Assembly (NCBI GenBank): GCA_025667525.1
Contig: CM046878.1
Location: forward strand, 94,441,237 to 94,505,236
DNA from: Glebionis coronaria
Lineage: Eukaryota; Streptophyta; Magnoliopsida; Asterales; Asteraceae
Length of the DNA: 64,000 nt
Direction: 5' to 3'
Shown here one piece after another: positions 1 through 11,049 of this stretch. Below the pieces are notes generated by a model. The model did no database searches. It was not told where the DNA came from and was given only the letters and a program-made list of their open reading frames with translations. Made by a program: the position numbers and the translations under genes. Position 1 is the stretch's first letter, and each line of letters begins with the position of its first letter.

Positions 1-2528
1 GCCCATGTTCCTAGAGGGCAAAACTTTGCTAGCCAGGGAAACCCCAGATTTAGCAGGGGAATCCCTGTGCTTAGCAAAGGGAACCCATCTTTTGTTTTGG
101 CCTCTATTGATGTGTTGGTAAGGTCTAGAGCCAGACTTATATGCATTATGAGGTGCTGGGTTGGTCATGGAGGAGCTGGTCTTGGGACATGTATCATTCT
201 CCTTTCTTAGAGCTGGAACAACATATTTATCAAAAACCCTGTTTCTCAAGGCAGGGGCAACATACTTGGTAGGGGAAAAGGATTTTGCCCCTGGATTTAG
301 AAGAATGGCTTTACGTTGCATGTCCTTTAAAGGATTTGCAGCCACTACTTCCATTGGTGCCTGAAATTTTTTATAAGTGTGATCAAAGCTGCCACATGTG
401 AAACAAGGTTTGGTATTTATCACAAAGTCCTCTCCTAATTGATGAGACTTTTGGTCATTCCAATTTCTTTGATTACCTCTAACAGACCTATACATACCAG
501 CATATTTAATAGTGGACTTAGAGGACTTTGATCCTGTTTTAGATTTGGGTGAACTACTCTTAGAACTAGAATCACTACCAAAAAGTCTTCCCTTGAAAAG
601 AGAACAGGGTTATCAATTTTCCATTGTTTTAAAGCAATCTGTTCCTTTTCAAAGTCCCTAACAATACTAGTTTTCACTAGTGGCTCTTCTGTTTCAAGAC
701 TATTAGGTATGTAAGCACTCAAGTCAATTTCAATATCTTCCTGTTTTTTGAAACAAGAGAGACCAGTCCAAGACAAGTCTTTTCTAGGAAAAGGTGCATG
801 AATATTAGCAGGAGGTGGTGGTATGGTAGCATGCTTATTTTTAACACCAAAACCTGTTTTGTCCCTAGGAGATTGTCCAACTTCAACTGCTTTAGTTAAA
901 TCTTTAGAAGCTTTTCCAAATTTTTCAACAATTTCATCATCTATCTTTTTATTTGATCTAAAAACTTCAAGTTCAGCAGTCAACTCCTTAATGGAATCAT
1001 TATTTTCTTTAGCATCTCTCTCTAGAATCACAATGTGATCTCTATAATCACTTTCTCTTTGCTTATACTCTCTTATGGTGGACTCTAGCTGTTCTAAATC
1101 ACGTTTGTAATTATCAAGGTCATTGTCACAATTAATATAATCAACTTTTATCTTTCTTATTTGATCATTCAATGACTCAGTATTTTTCCTACAAGCTTTA
1201 GTACAATATGAATCATTATATACCTCATTGTCTGAGCTGGAGCTTGACATGGCCATAAGAGCAAAATCTTCCTCTTTTTCCTCAGCAACCAATGCTTGAT
1301 TTCTTTCAACACTCTCTGTCATGGCACTCCAATCCCATCCACCTACTCCATCTATCCCCCGCATTGCTACCATGGCCTTAGCACCAGAATCATCATCCCT
1401 GCTTTCCTTCCTATAGCTGTTTCCAGTCCTAGGTCCTCTGCATTCCCTAGCAAAGTGACCTTTCTTGCCACAGTTGTAGCATTCAACCTTTGTTTTGTCA
1501 AACCCAGCTACATCAGAAGGATTGATGGAGATCTTCTTTCCATATTTCTTGTAAAACTTGTTGGCTCTCATACTGAGTAGAGCCATGTTCCACTTGATGT
1601 CCATTTCCTCCAGTCCTTGCTTACTGATTTAACTCAGATCTTCATGTAACATAATAGATCCTTGTGGCCCTTGGGATGCTATGAAGGCATAAGTAGTGTC
1701 AAGGCTGAAAATTGCAGGCCTTTCTTCGTCATAAGATGATCCAGATCTGGTAGCAGGGGAATGGGTAGCAGGGCCAACTTCGATTCCACTGCTTTTGGAG
1801 ATTCCACTGCTTTGAGATATGAAAGCCATGTTAGCAGGGGAATCAGTAGATCCACTTGAATTGGTGGGGATGGTTCCTTTTGACTTCATCTCATTGACAA
1901 TAGGTTCAAAAAATTTCAAGTTATTGTATATGTCATCAATATTCTTGTTATCTAAGTCATCCTTATTCTGCCAAATAGCTTTGTAGACGAACCATTCTTT
2001 TTGAAGACTGTTAAGAAACCTGGTATTCACCTGTTCTTTTGTCACTTCTATTTCAAAGAACTCCAACTGAGCCACCATATCTTGAAGCCTATTGTAAATA
2101 GCACCAATTGCTTCATCACCAATTGCTTTGAAAGAAGCAAATTGATCAAGCATTTGATTCTTCTTCTTCTTATTTGTGGCTTCATTTCCTACAAAAGTTT
2201 TGCCTATTGCTTCCCAGAGTTCCTTAGCTGTTTTGTACTTTCTAAATCTTAGCTGATGTCTATCAGGTAGAGCCAACAGCAAGGAACTGTGAGCTCTGAC
2301 ATCATGCCTTCTGGCCAGTATTTCCTTGTCACAAAGAGCAGCAGATTTCTTATTGGCTTCACCTTTGGAGCATTCAGCTTTATCTTCTCCCTTACCACCA
2401 TCTTCAACCGTCATTGTTTTGGTGAATTGATCACCAAACTCTATGATCTCCCAGAGAACATAATGTTCCATCTTGAGGTATTGTTGGATCCTGAATTCCC
2501 ACAATTCGAAGTTTTCAGGATCCAGCAT
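1..2528 (-). pseudogene. gag: Ty1-copia gag, broken (inverted part of left Copia element)
   Basis: Read on the minus strand from the first ATG at 2528; the reading frame opens earlier, near 2597, but without an ATG. The N-terminal part is a Copia Gag core of the UBN2/DUF4219 type (motifs FELWEF, KTAKELWEAIG). A CCHC zinc knuckle, C-x2-C-x4-H-x4-C, lies at about 1440-1481. A TAA at 1629-1631 breaks the frame where relatives that I remember have glutamine. A second break, a frameshift in a short T run near 575-600, precedes a Ser-rich stretch. A second zinc-knuckle-like motif at about 365-405 seems to have lost its last Cys (Phe instead). Reading continues to the window edge, so protease and integrase would lie to the left. 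Family known; decay seen directly. Confidence 0.85.
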
Positions 2529-2585
2529 GGGTAGTTTGAGGTTGTTGTGGTTGTTGTTGTTTGAGGAAGAGTATGAAGATAAACT

Positions 2586-2755
2586 TGTTGATCCCAAACT
2601 CAGATCTTAAACCTTAGCTTGTTTTAAGGGTTGTGATAGAAAGAATAAATTCAATCTAACACTTGAGAAACTTTGCAACACAAAGTAACTAAACAAGATG
2701 TGGAATGTAGTGTTTAGTATAAGAACAAATGATTAAAGCAAACGTTTAACTTTAA
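2586..2755 (-). repeat. Inverted LTR fragment of left Copia element
   Basis: This is the reverse complement of 9088-9257, the 3' part of the plus-strand LTR of the same family, with small indels. It ends (minus-strand sense) in TTTGGGATCAACA and is followed directly by the gag leader. No canonical initiator-tRNA-Met primer site (TGGTATCAGAGC) follows, so the primer is unclear. Homology stops abruptly at about 2755, where plus-strand pol begins, which marks a rearrangement breakpoint. Confidence 0.85.
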
Positions 2756-2756
2756 A

Positions 2757-4564
2757 GGTCATGTTGTATCATTTGGAAGCTCTTTTGAGGAGTTCTTTCC
2801 TAATCAAGATAGCCCCCTCAATTCTGATTTGGAAGAGGATGAAACAGAAGTAATCATGAGTATGCAGCCTATCTACAGGATCAACAAGGATCACCCTCTA
2901 TCACAAATCATTGGTGATCCTGAAGCCACTAGACATACAAGGTATACTTCAAAGGAGCACAGCTTCATTGCAAACATCACCATGAAGTTTAATCATGACA
3001 ACATGCAATGTTGTCTGTTTACTGCATTTTTGTCACAAGAAGAGCCAAAGAAGATTTTCCAGGCTTTAAATGATCCAAGTTGGGTTGAAGCTATGCAAGA
3101 GGAGCTCTTATAGTTTGACAGTCAAGAGGTTTGGATTCTGGTAGATTGTCCAAAATAGGCAAGGCCTATTGGGACAAAGTGGGTGCTCAGGAACAAAAAG
3201 GATGAGAGGGGTATAGTAGTTAGGAACAAAGCAAGACTGGTGGCACATGGATATACACAGGAAGAAGGCATTGATTATGAGGAAGTCTTTGCTCCAATGG
3301 CCAGGATTGAAGCCATTAGATTATTTCTTGCTTATGCTTCATTCATGGACTTCACAGTGTTCCAAATGGATGTTAAGAGGCCTTTTTATATGGCACCATT
3401 GATGAAGAAGTCCATGTTATGCAACCTCCAGGGATTGAAGACCCAGAACATCCAGACAAGGTATACAAGGTGAAAAAGGCTATGTATGGACTTCACCAAG
3501 CTCCCAGGGCATGGTATGGAACTCTTTCTAAATATCTGTTGGATAATGGCTTCAACAGGGGGAAAATTGACCAGACCCTATTTATCAAGAAACAAAAGGG
3601 TGACCTTCTTTTGGTACAAGTCTATGTTGATGATATCATCTTTGGATCCACAAACTCTATGCTTAGCAAAGAGTTTGCCAAGCTGACGTAGGAAAAATTC
3701 CAAATCAGTGCCATGTGTGAGCTAAACTTCTTTTTGGGGTTACAAGTTCAGCAGAGGAAATATGGAATATTTATCTCAAAAGACAAATATGTGGCTGAAA
3801 TTGTGAAGAAGTTTGGAATGTGTGAGGGAAAGAAGGTTTCTACACCAATGGACAAGGATCATCCATGGGGCAAAGATGGTCCTGGAAAGCTTATTGATGT
3901 CAGGAATTATAGGTCTATGATTGGATCTCTCATGTACCTTACAGCTTCAAGACCTGACATCATGTTTGCAGTCAACTTATGTGCAAGATACCAGGTGGCA
4001 CCAACAGAGTGTCATCTATTTCCTGTGAAGAGAATTTTTAGGTATCTAAAGTGTCATCCAACTTTAGGACTTTGGTATCCCAAGGAGTCACCATTTGAGC
4101 TGATATCCTACTCAGATAGTGATTATGCTGGTGACAACAATGATAGGAAGTCTACAACAGGTGGATGCCAATTTTTGGGAAGCAGGCTTATATCTTGGCA
4201 ATGTAAGAAGCAGACTATTATGGCCACATCAACAACTAAAGCTGAGTATGTAGTAGTTGCTGGATGTTGTGGTCAAGTTCTTTGGGTTCAGAATCAGCTG
4301 CTTGATTATGGGTATAATTTTCTTAAAACCAAGATATTTATTGACAACAACAGCACCATTTGCATTATTAAGAATCCTATTTTTCATAGCAAGACTAAAC
4401 ATATTGAAATAAGACATCATTTTATTAGAGATTGTTTTGAAAAAGGGCTAATTGTCCCATAGAAAATTGATACAGAACTTAATGTTGCTGATCTTTTGAC
4501 AAAAGCTTTTGAAGTGGGGAGGTTTCAGTACCTGGTTGCAGGTATTGGAATGGTTTCTCCCTAA
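2757..4564 (+). pseudogene. pol: Copia pol remnant: reverse transcriptase and RNase H
   Basis: RT blocks are easily read: NKARLVAHGYTQEEGIDYEE, VFQMDVK, YGLHQAPRAWY and the catalytic YVDDI at about 3625-3640. RNase H follows (YSDSDYAG, TKAEYV, DNNST, KHIEIRHHFI), ending in ADLLTKAF and a stop at 4562-4564. In-frame stops: TAG 3111-3113, TAG 3156-3158, TAG 3689-3691 and TAG 4460-4462. A small insertion near 3390 shifts the frame just after the MDVK block. Protease and integrase are not in this piece. RT copies RNA into cDNA and RNase H removes the template; this copy cannot make either enzyme. Family assignment is secure; lineage (Sirevirus-like) is inferred from the downstream ORF. Confidence 0.92.
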
Positions 4565-5644
4565 AAATTGATGTCTATTGTGTCTTGTATATCCAGGGTT
4601 GCTTTATTGCGGTTGTTGTATAATGTTAGTCAATTTTTCCATCATTTTTCATTCCACTGCTTTTGAATAAAGATTCCCCTACTGGGGTTGATTCCCCTGC
4701 TAAAGAGTTTTTCTCTTAAGTTGGGTACCTCTTTTTAAAAGTGGTTATATGTGGTTTTAGACTAACAATGCAGAGATCCAAATGGTGCATACTACACTCA
4801 TGGGTGAATCAGGTATATGCTCTATGTTTTAGGGGAAGTTAGGTCACACCTTTAGGATTTAGGGTGTCCTAAGGATACTCATATATGATTCTATATCATA
4901 TCCATTGGTGAGTGAGGGTTCAGAATAATGAAGACTTGTTGCAAAGCTTGTCAGAATTCTGAAGCCTTGAGGCACTGTAATGTGTACTTATACTTTTTTA
5001 TTAAACAACTTGTTGTCTAGATTCAGATGTTTAGTACACATTGCCAAGACTTCATGACCATAGGTAAGGGAAAGGTAGGGATGGTGACTAGGGTATGCTT
5101 ATTTTCTTGGGTTGACCAGGTGCAGGGTGGCTTATGTGTTAGTTTTTTGTGTTTAGATTATTGCTGAATGGAGGACTCTTGAGTTTCTGTGTATCTTCCT
5201 TGTGTATACAAGGGTGTGCATTAGAGCAGAGCTATTTAGCATTGGTCTCTTCATGATTAGTCTAATATCCCTAGGAAAGTTTCCCATGCTTTCACTTTTT
5301 GATTCCCCTGCTTGATCAACATTTTCCTGTTTGACCGTTGACCGACAATACTGTTACCCTGCATATAGCCGTTTGGCCTGCTTGCTAAAATTTTGGTTAG
5401 GGAATATTTTATTCTTTTTAAAAGATATTTAAGGCGCTTTCTTCGCTGATTGATAATCTTTTCTTTATTATTTCAAATAAATTACTTCTTTATCAAGATT
5501 TATCTTTGATATTTTTGCAATTTGAAAATTTGGTCCAATCACAGCTCTTCAATTCGCCTATAAAAACTTAATTCCCTTCACCAGCAGGTCCATCTCTCTC
5601 CTTCGATCAAATCCCACCTAACTCTCACCATTATAAACCTTCAA
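4565..5644 (+). other. Non-coding spacer between pol and post-pol ORF
   Basis: No coding sequence is seen. It holds copies of the element's recurring CCCCTGCT motif (4694-4701, 5305-5312) and one-base variants near 4675 and 5281. The last 120 bases look like a gene leader: a CCAAT box, a TATA box, a CT-rich stretch, and a possible 3' splice site TTCACCAGCAG ending at about 5587, before the ATG at 5645. Confidence 0.6.
5535..5565 (+). promoter_or_regulatory. Promoter-like CCAAT + TATA upstream of post-pol ORF
   Basis: CCAAT at 5535-5539 and TATAAAA at 5559-5565 lie 80-110 bp upstream of the ATG at 5645 and are followed by a CT-rich leader. Such short boxes occur by chance in AT-rich DNA, so promoter activity is only a suggestion. 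Confidence 0.3.
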
Positions 5645-8600
5645 ATGTTTTCAACCTTTATCATGCCTCTCAAAATTGCTGCTAATCATAATCAAATTGC
5701 TTTATTACATGATGAACCAGCAGAATTCGTTGATGCAGTGGCTTTTCTAAAATCTGCATATTTTAGAGTGGATGTTCTCATCAACCCTAGGATTTACACC
5801 TCACACATCCAGTAGTTTTGGTCTAAATCTATGACCAAAACAGTGAATGGAGAGGTAATAATTCAAAGCACAGTAGATGGTCATCCCAAGGTGATTACAC
5901 TTGCCTCCATGAGAGACAAGCTTATTCTAGATGATGAGGATGGGATAACCAACCTACCTGAGGCTGACATCTTTGAGGGTCTTGTTAAATTGGGGTACAC
6001 TCTTTCTGATGATAAAAAATGTAAGTTTGCTAAAGGTCAGTTTGCCCCATATTGGAAATATTTGATTCATACAATTTTACAATGTTTGTCACCTAAAACC
6101 ACTGCTTTTAATGAATTTGGTAGTGAAGTTGCCTCTGCCCTGATTTGCTTAGCAACAGGGAGGAAGTACTATTTTTCTCAAATGATTTTCAAAGGAATGG
6201 TTTAAAATTTTACAAGCAATACAATATTTTGTATGTACCCTAGGTTTACAGAACTTTTGCTGAATATGAGTGAACATGGTTCTATCACACACACAAAAAA
6301 CTATTTTTCAGCAACCAAACATACTACTAAACTGTTCACCACACTTCTTGCACCATCTTCACAATTTTCTAGCAGGGCTATTCCACTCACTTCAATCATG
6401 ATGAAACAAATCAGACAGGAAGAAGCCAAGACAAAAACAGCCATACATAGACCCTCTGATTCCCCTGCCAAGAAACTACCCCCTTCTAGTACTCTACCCC
6501 CCGCTGATCCAAAACATGAAAGGAGAACTAAATCCAGGTTTGCCAGGTCTCCCTTGCCTGGTGAATCTTCACAAGTAGCAGAGAGGAGAGCCTCCAAAAG
6601 GTTGGAGCACACTGAGGGTTTGGCTGCCACTACTGTCTCATCCTCAAGGGGTGAGCAGGATAGTGACACCATCAGTAAGTCCTCTCCCTAACTCAGTGAT
6701 ACCCCAAAAGGGGAGAAATTCCCTTCTAGGGTTGAGAGCAGCATGCAACCAATGACCATCTTGGAATTGACGAATATGTGCATGAGCTTGAAAAAGCAAA
6801 ATGCACAACTTGTACAAACTGTCAAAAAGCAAGGTCTGGTTATCAATAATTTGGAAACCAGACTTGCTACACTTGAGGGGAGGAGAAAGCCCAAGCTTAT
6901 CATATCTACAGATGAGGATGCTTACAAAGGGGAGGAAGTTCCTACTTAAGAAGAATCTACTCAGTGGTATGAATATCCTGGTGGTCAGGGTTTAGAACAA
7001 GGAAAGATAGAAAGTGCTGAGAAAGGGACTGAGAAAGGGAGTGCTGAGAAAGGAAGTGACAAGGGGAGTGCCACAAAAGAGATTGCTCAAACATTGCTAA
7101 CTATGGGCAATCAAGAAGAAGCCCCTGCTTCAAAAATTTCCCCTGCTGTAACTGATCCCACTGCTGTAAGTCTTTCCCCTGCTAAGCCTATCACTCAGAC
7201 ATTTGTTAGGAAGAAAAGGCAACCAACTCAGAAGGGAATTACAATTAAAGAACCTGCACCTAATGCCAAACCAGCACCAGCAGTGGATCCAAAAGACAAG
7301 GGAAAAGGGATCATGGTTGAACAGCCCAAAAAGAAAAAGTTCAAGCACATAATTCCTGAACAACAAAGGGCTAAAGAAGAATATGATGAACAGGTTGCTC
7401 TCAGAATGCAACAAGAGGAGATTGATATGCAGGATCAGAGAATGCAAAAGATGAGGCCCAGAGAGATGCTTAAGCAGATTGAAATCATGCATAGAGAATT
7501 AGATGACAAGGTGTCTCATGTTCAAGAGTTTCTAAATCAATGGGAAAAGGAGTTGGTGAATGCTCCTTTGGAAGACAGGTATGAATTGATTTGTCATGTT
7601 TACAAGTATCAAAATGCATATCTGGAAAGAAGGGCTAATCAAATTCAGAAAGAAAAATATTTGAATTCTGAGAAGGGGAGGCTTGCACACTACAAAGTTT
7701 TTCTCAAAAGACATAAGAAGTGGAAGGATGGTGATTTCACAGACATGCCTTTTGGGGATATAGAGAAGGCAGTCAAACCACTTTTAAGAGAATTGAATGT
7801 GGAAGACTTCATGACTATCAACTCTCCTGAGGAAGCTGAGTATCTCAGGAGGCAAAATGAAGTATTACAGAAAGCTAGGGAATCCAGAAAAAGAAAGGCT
7901 GAAGGAATAATATTGGAAACTACACAAGCAGGTGCATCATCCCAAGCAGGTGCATCATCACCAGCAGGGATATCACATCAAGCAGGTGCAAGTTTTCCAG
8001 CAATTGAGAGATCTGTACTCAATGCACAAAGGGCCGCCAAAAGACTCAAGAGGATGGAAAAAGTTGGCATAGTTACTAAGGAGTCTCAACGTCCCTCAAA
8101 TGAAGGAATTGATAAACAGCTAATTGTGCAGGAAAATGATGAAATCTCACCTAGTGAGCTTGGGAAGAAATTTACCATAGTGGAATATGCTGTTTATGAA
8201 CACAGGGGAAGGACTTGGTGGAATCTTACAAGAGCTTACAATACAGCACAGACATTTCTAAGTCTAGATGTCATGTTTCAAACTTTGGATAGAGAGGACT
8301 TAGAAGATCTGTGGAAGATTTTGAATAAGACCTTTGCTGCAAAACCTCCTACTATGGATGGTGTGGAGAAGGATTGGGTAATATGGGAGTGCATGCATAG
8401 GATGTATGAGCATGAATTATTTGATCCCATATTTGATGCAGTAAATGGAGGAAGTCTGTTGTATTGGAAGATGTTTACCAATTCTGGGGTCTATGAGATA
8501 GTTATAGAAGGGGTAAGTGTTTACTTGATCAATCATCGTTACTATCCTTTCAATCAAGAGACCTTGAAGAAATTAACTCAGGCTGACTTGATTGTAGATG

Positions 8601-8668
8601 CTAAAGCACCTGTTGCTTACGATTTGGTAAGGATGATTTATAGTCAGCTTTGGCCAGGAACTTCGTAA
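5645..8668 (+). pseudogene. Post-pol ('env-like') ORF of left Copia element, stops in frame
   Basis: One frame of 1,008 codons runs from the ATG at 5645 to the stop at 8668 with no frameshift, interrupted by TAG 5813-5815, TAA 6203-6205, TAA 6689-6691 and TAA 6947-6949. The N-terminal third has a recognisable block: FW right after the first stop, then YWKYLIHTILQCLSPKTTAF and YPRF. The middle is Ser/Pro/Lys-rich with repeated SPA and AGASS motifs. The C-terminal part has a coiled-coil-like charged region (about 7360-7560) and a globular-looking end. I see no signal peptide or membrane anchor, so the usual 'env-like' label is loose. Function unknown. A homologous block occurs in the ORF at 21843-25814. 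Confidence 0.75.
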
Positions 8669-8723
8669 GCACCCTTATTAACTAGTATTTATTCAGAAAC
8701 TTATGGTTAGGAGAAAGCACAAG

Positions 8724-8736
8724 TTTAGGGGAGGAT
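8724..8736 (+). other. Polypurine tract of left Copia element
   Basis: TTTAGGGGAGGAT lies directly before the LTR start TGTTGGGAATA, the expected position of the plus-strand DNA primer. Confidence 0.7.
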
Positions 8737-9257
8737 TGTTGGGAATAAATATAAGTATATTAGTTACCCCTGCTAGTTGGTCATTGGTTCCCCTACTAGA
8801 GTAAGTTCCCCCTACTAGATAACAAAGGCAGGGGGATTGGTTCCCATGCTGAAGTCAAAGGCCCTGGCGCTAGAGATAAACTTGGAATAGATTATAACGC
8901 GTTTCTGTTACTACTCCGAGATACTTTCCAAGTTTGTTAGTAGTAATCTTGTACGTAAGTCCTTGTGCTATAAAAGGACTCACTAGGTCATCATGCAAAG
9001 TGTGTCTTTCTCTATTGTCTTTCATTTCATACTTTTAGGTTTTTGTAACCGTAATACCATTATTGGGTATTCGTATATCGTTGATATATTAAATTTAAAC
9101 GTTTGCTTTAATCATTTGTTCTTGTACCAAACACTAGATTCCGCATCTTGTTTAGTTACTTTGTGTTGCAAAGTTTCTCTAGTGTTAGATTGAATTTATT
9201 CTTTCTATCACAACCCTTAAAAAAGCTAAGGTTTAAGATCTAAGTTTGGGATCAACA
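8737..9257 (+). repeat. 3' LTR of left Copia element
   Basis: It starts TGTTGGGA and ends GGGATCAACA, with terminal TGTTG...CAACA. Its last 171 bp match the inverted fragment at 2586-2755. TATAAAAG at 8969-8976 is the likely promoter. The first 120 bp are packed with CCCCTGCT-type motifs (8767-8774 exact, plus CCCCTACT and CCCATGCT variants up to about 8850). Confidence 0.8.
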
Positions 9258-9656
9258 ATTTTTCTTTGTTGAGACAATCACATACATCATCTTCATCACA
9301 AGATCAAATATATGCTAATCATTCTCTTGCAGGGTCACTATCATAAACACCTTGTTGTGCAACACATGAATTTTGCATTAACCAGTTTTGTCTTATAGGT
9401 TAATCTTGGCACCCTATACCAAAATAGTGCATATGTCATGCATTCATAGATTTCATGGATGAACATCATTTTGGATTATTTCCATTCACTGATCACTTGA
9501 CGTCTCAAACAAGGGGGAGAAACCGTCAAGGAGATCATGCACTAGTTCATCATCACTACTTCTTTGTGGTTCTACACCTATTTCTTCTCATCTAACCTTG
9601 ATGCAGGTTATGCACACCTTTTTATGCTTTTTACATCTATCTTCTTTCTTATCTAA

Positions 9657-10024
9657 ACTTGATGCAGTTTCCTTTGTGCCTCTATTTTTTTTCTCATCTT
9701 GCTTTGATGCATGATAAGTCTCTTTATTTGATACATGGATCTGATGGTGATCATGGATCAACGAGAAGAACTTGCACATATTTCTACTCATCTCTGATGA
9801 GTCTTAAAACAACTATTGCATCAATATATTTTCTTTCTTCTATAACCTTGATGCAGGTTAAGCACATCTCCTTGTGCCTCTATTTTCTTTCTCATCTAAC
9901 TTTTATGCATGATAAGTCTCTTAATTTGATACTTGGATCCGATGGTGATCATGAATCAATGAGGAGAACTTACACATTCCTCTACTCATTTTTGTTGAGT
10001 CTTAAAACAACCGTTGCATCAATC
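9657..10024 (+). repeat. Two-copy tandem duplication, ~198 bp period
   Basis: TGCATGATAAGTCTCT recurs at 9708 and 9906, and GTCTTAAAACAAC at 9801 and 9999, both 198 bp apart, with a ~9-bp indel near the start. It lies in the untranslated 3' region of the Sirevirus-like element. No coding sense is evident. Confidence 0.75.
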
Positions 10025-10124
10025 TAATTTCTAACTATCTCTTTCTATGTATCTCTTTCTAACCTTGCATCAATCTATTTCACTCACTATCATTTTTATT
10101 TGTCATCATCAAAAAGGGGGAGAT

Positions 10125-10468
10125 TGATAGTGCAAATACTACGATATTTATACATCCTTGTTGGTTTTGTTGATGACAAACACATAACTTGTAATATATA
10201 ACGTAAAATGTACAAGTTACTCGTAATCATATTTCGTGTATACTTACACGTTTTTATCTTTGTAAAAAAAAGATAAATAGTTTGTACATCATTAAGTAAC
10301 ATGCCTTACAAAATCTAGACAAATCCTTCAAGAAAATATGGCCATTAATATGATTTAGGAGTTGACTTAACCAAAGATTTGCAAAATCAAATTGTTGATT
10401 TTCTGACAGACAGACGGACCTCGTCGGACCCCTTGGTAAAGGGTTCGTCGAGGTCCGTTGGTACCTAG
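10125..10468 (+). repeat. Sirevirus-like LTR, left piece
   Basis: It begins TGATAGTGCAAATAC directly after the polypurine tract and is cut at 10468 by the younger element. A strong imperfect hairpin, ACGGACCTCG...CGAGGTCCGT with a short loop, spans about 10414-10459, five bases before the duplicated target site. Confidence 0.7.
10464..10468. repeat. Target-site duplication CCTAG (left)
   Basis: It is identical to 28404-28408 on the other side of the 17.9-kb element, which fixes both ends of the insertion. Confidence 0.95.
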
Positions 10469-10800
10469 TGTTAGAAATACGTTTTAACGTATATTAGAAG
10501 TATCGGTCACTCCACAATAGTATTTATGTTGTAATAGCTCGTAGTTAGAAAATAGTCATTAGTTGCTTATTAACTTAAGTAAGAACCGGTCCATGGGCTT
10601 GTCATGGACCGGCCCAAGCCCAATGTAAGGCTTGGAGTATAAATACCCCTTTCCACCATGGAAAGGGGTTGGTTGTTGTTTCATTTTGCACATTCATTTT
10701 AATAAAATCATACACATTTTCTCTCACTTTCTCTCTCTAGTTTCTCTCACTAGAAAACATCAACCCACTTCATAGATTCATAGGTTATCAATATTCTACA
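10469..10800 (+). repeat. 5' LTR of the 17.9-kb Copia element
   Basis: TGTTAGAAATACG...ATATTCTACA, 332 bp. Inside: a perfect 10-bp inverted repeat CCGGTCCATG/CATGGACCGG (10586-10612), TATAAATA (10638-10645), a second perfect inverted repeat CCCCTTTCCA/TGGAAAGGGG with a 3-nt loop (10646-10668), and AATAAA (10701-10706) as a possible poly(A) signal. Confidence 0.96.
10638..10668 (+). promoter_or_regulatory. LTR TATA box with hairpin at the expected RNA start
   Basis: TATAAATA is followed at once by a perfect 10-bp stem with a CCA loop. Transcription usually starts 25-35 bp after a plant TATA box, so the hairpin covers the start site or the first bases of the RNA. The same pair occurs in the 3' LTR at 28241-28271. 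Confidence 0.65.
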
Positions 10801-10802
10801 TT

Positions 10803-10816
10803 TGGTATCAAGAGCT
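10803..10816 (+). other. Primer binding site (initiator tRNA-Met type)
   Basis: TGGTATCAAGAGCT starts 3 nt after the LTR end. It matches the usual Copia site TGGTATCAGAGC with one extra A. Confidence 0.85.
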
Positions 10817-10828
10817 ATGGGGTGATTT

Positions 10829-10837
10829 AAGGTAAGG
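10829..10837 (+). other. Candidate splice donor in the leader
   Basis: AAG|GTAAGG, with the cut after 10831, is close to the plant 5' splice consensus and lies 31 nt inside the element. Possible partners are an acceptor near 11591 before gag and the strong acceptor at 21837 before the post-pol ORF. Splicing is inferred. Confidence 0.4.
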
Positions 10838-11049
10838 ATTGTGTTGCTTTTTTAGTTTTTGAATCAATTAGTGATCTTTAGAAAAAATCAATCTTGAATC
10901 TTGTTGTTTTTGGTGTTTTTGTTATTGGGATTGATTGATAAGGATTGGGTTTAGCTTATTTTGGTAAAAATCATAAAACTTTTTGTGGTTTTGGATCAAA
11001 AATCGGAGTTAAAAGCTGCTTTTTAAGTCTCGGAAACATTTTTTTTTCC

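Larger units (their letters stand above)
2757..9257 (+). mobile_element. Left Ty1-copia element, plus-strand portion (5' end lost or inverted)
   Basis: Order on the plus strand: end of the integrase-RT linker, reverse transcriptase, RNase H, a non-coding spacer, a long post-pol ORF, polypurine tract 8724-8736, and an LTR at 8737-9257. This order, with an extra ORF after pol, is that of Sirevirus-like Copia elements. All genes carry stops, and pol also carries a frameshift, so the copy is dead. With the minus-strand gag and LTR piece at 1-2755 it appears to be one element carrying an internal inversion. Confidence 0.8.
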
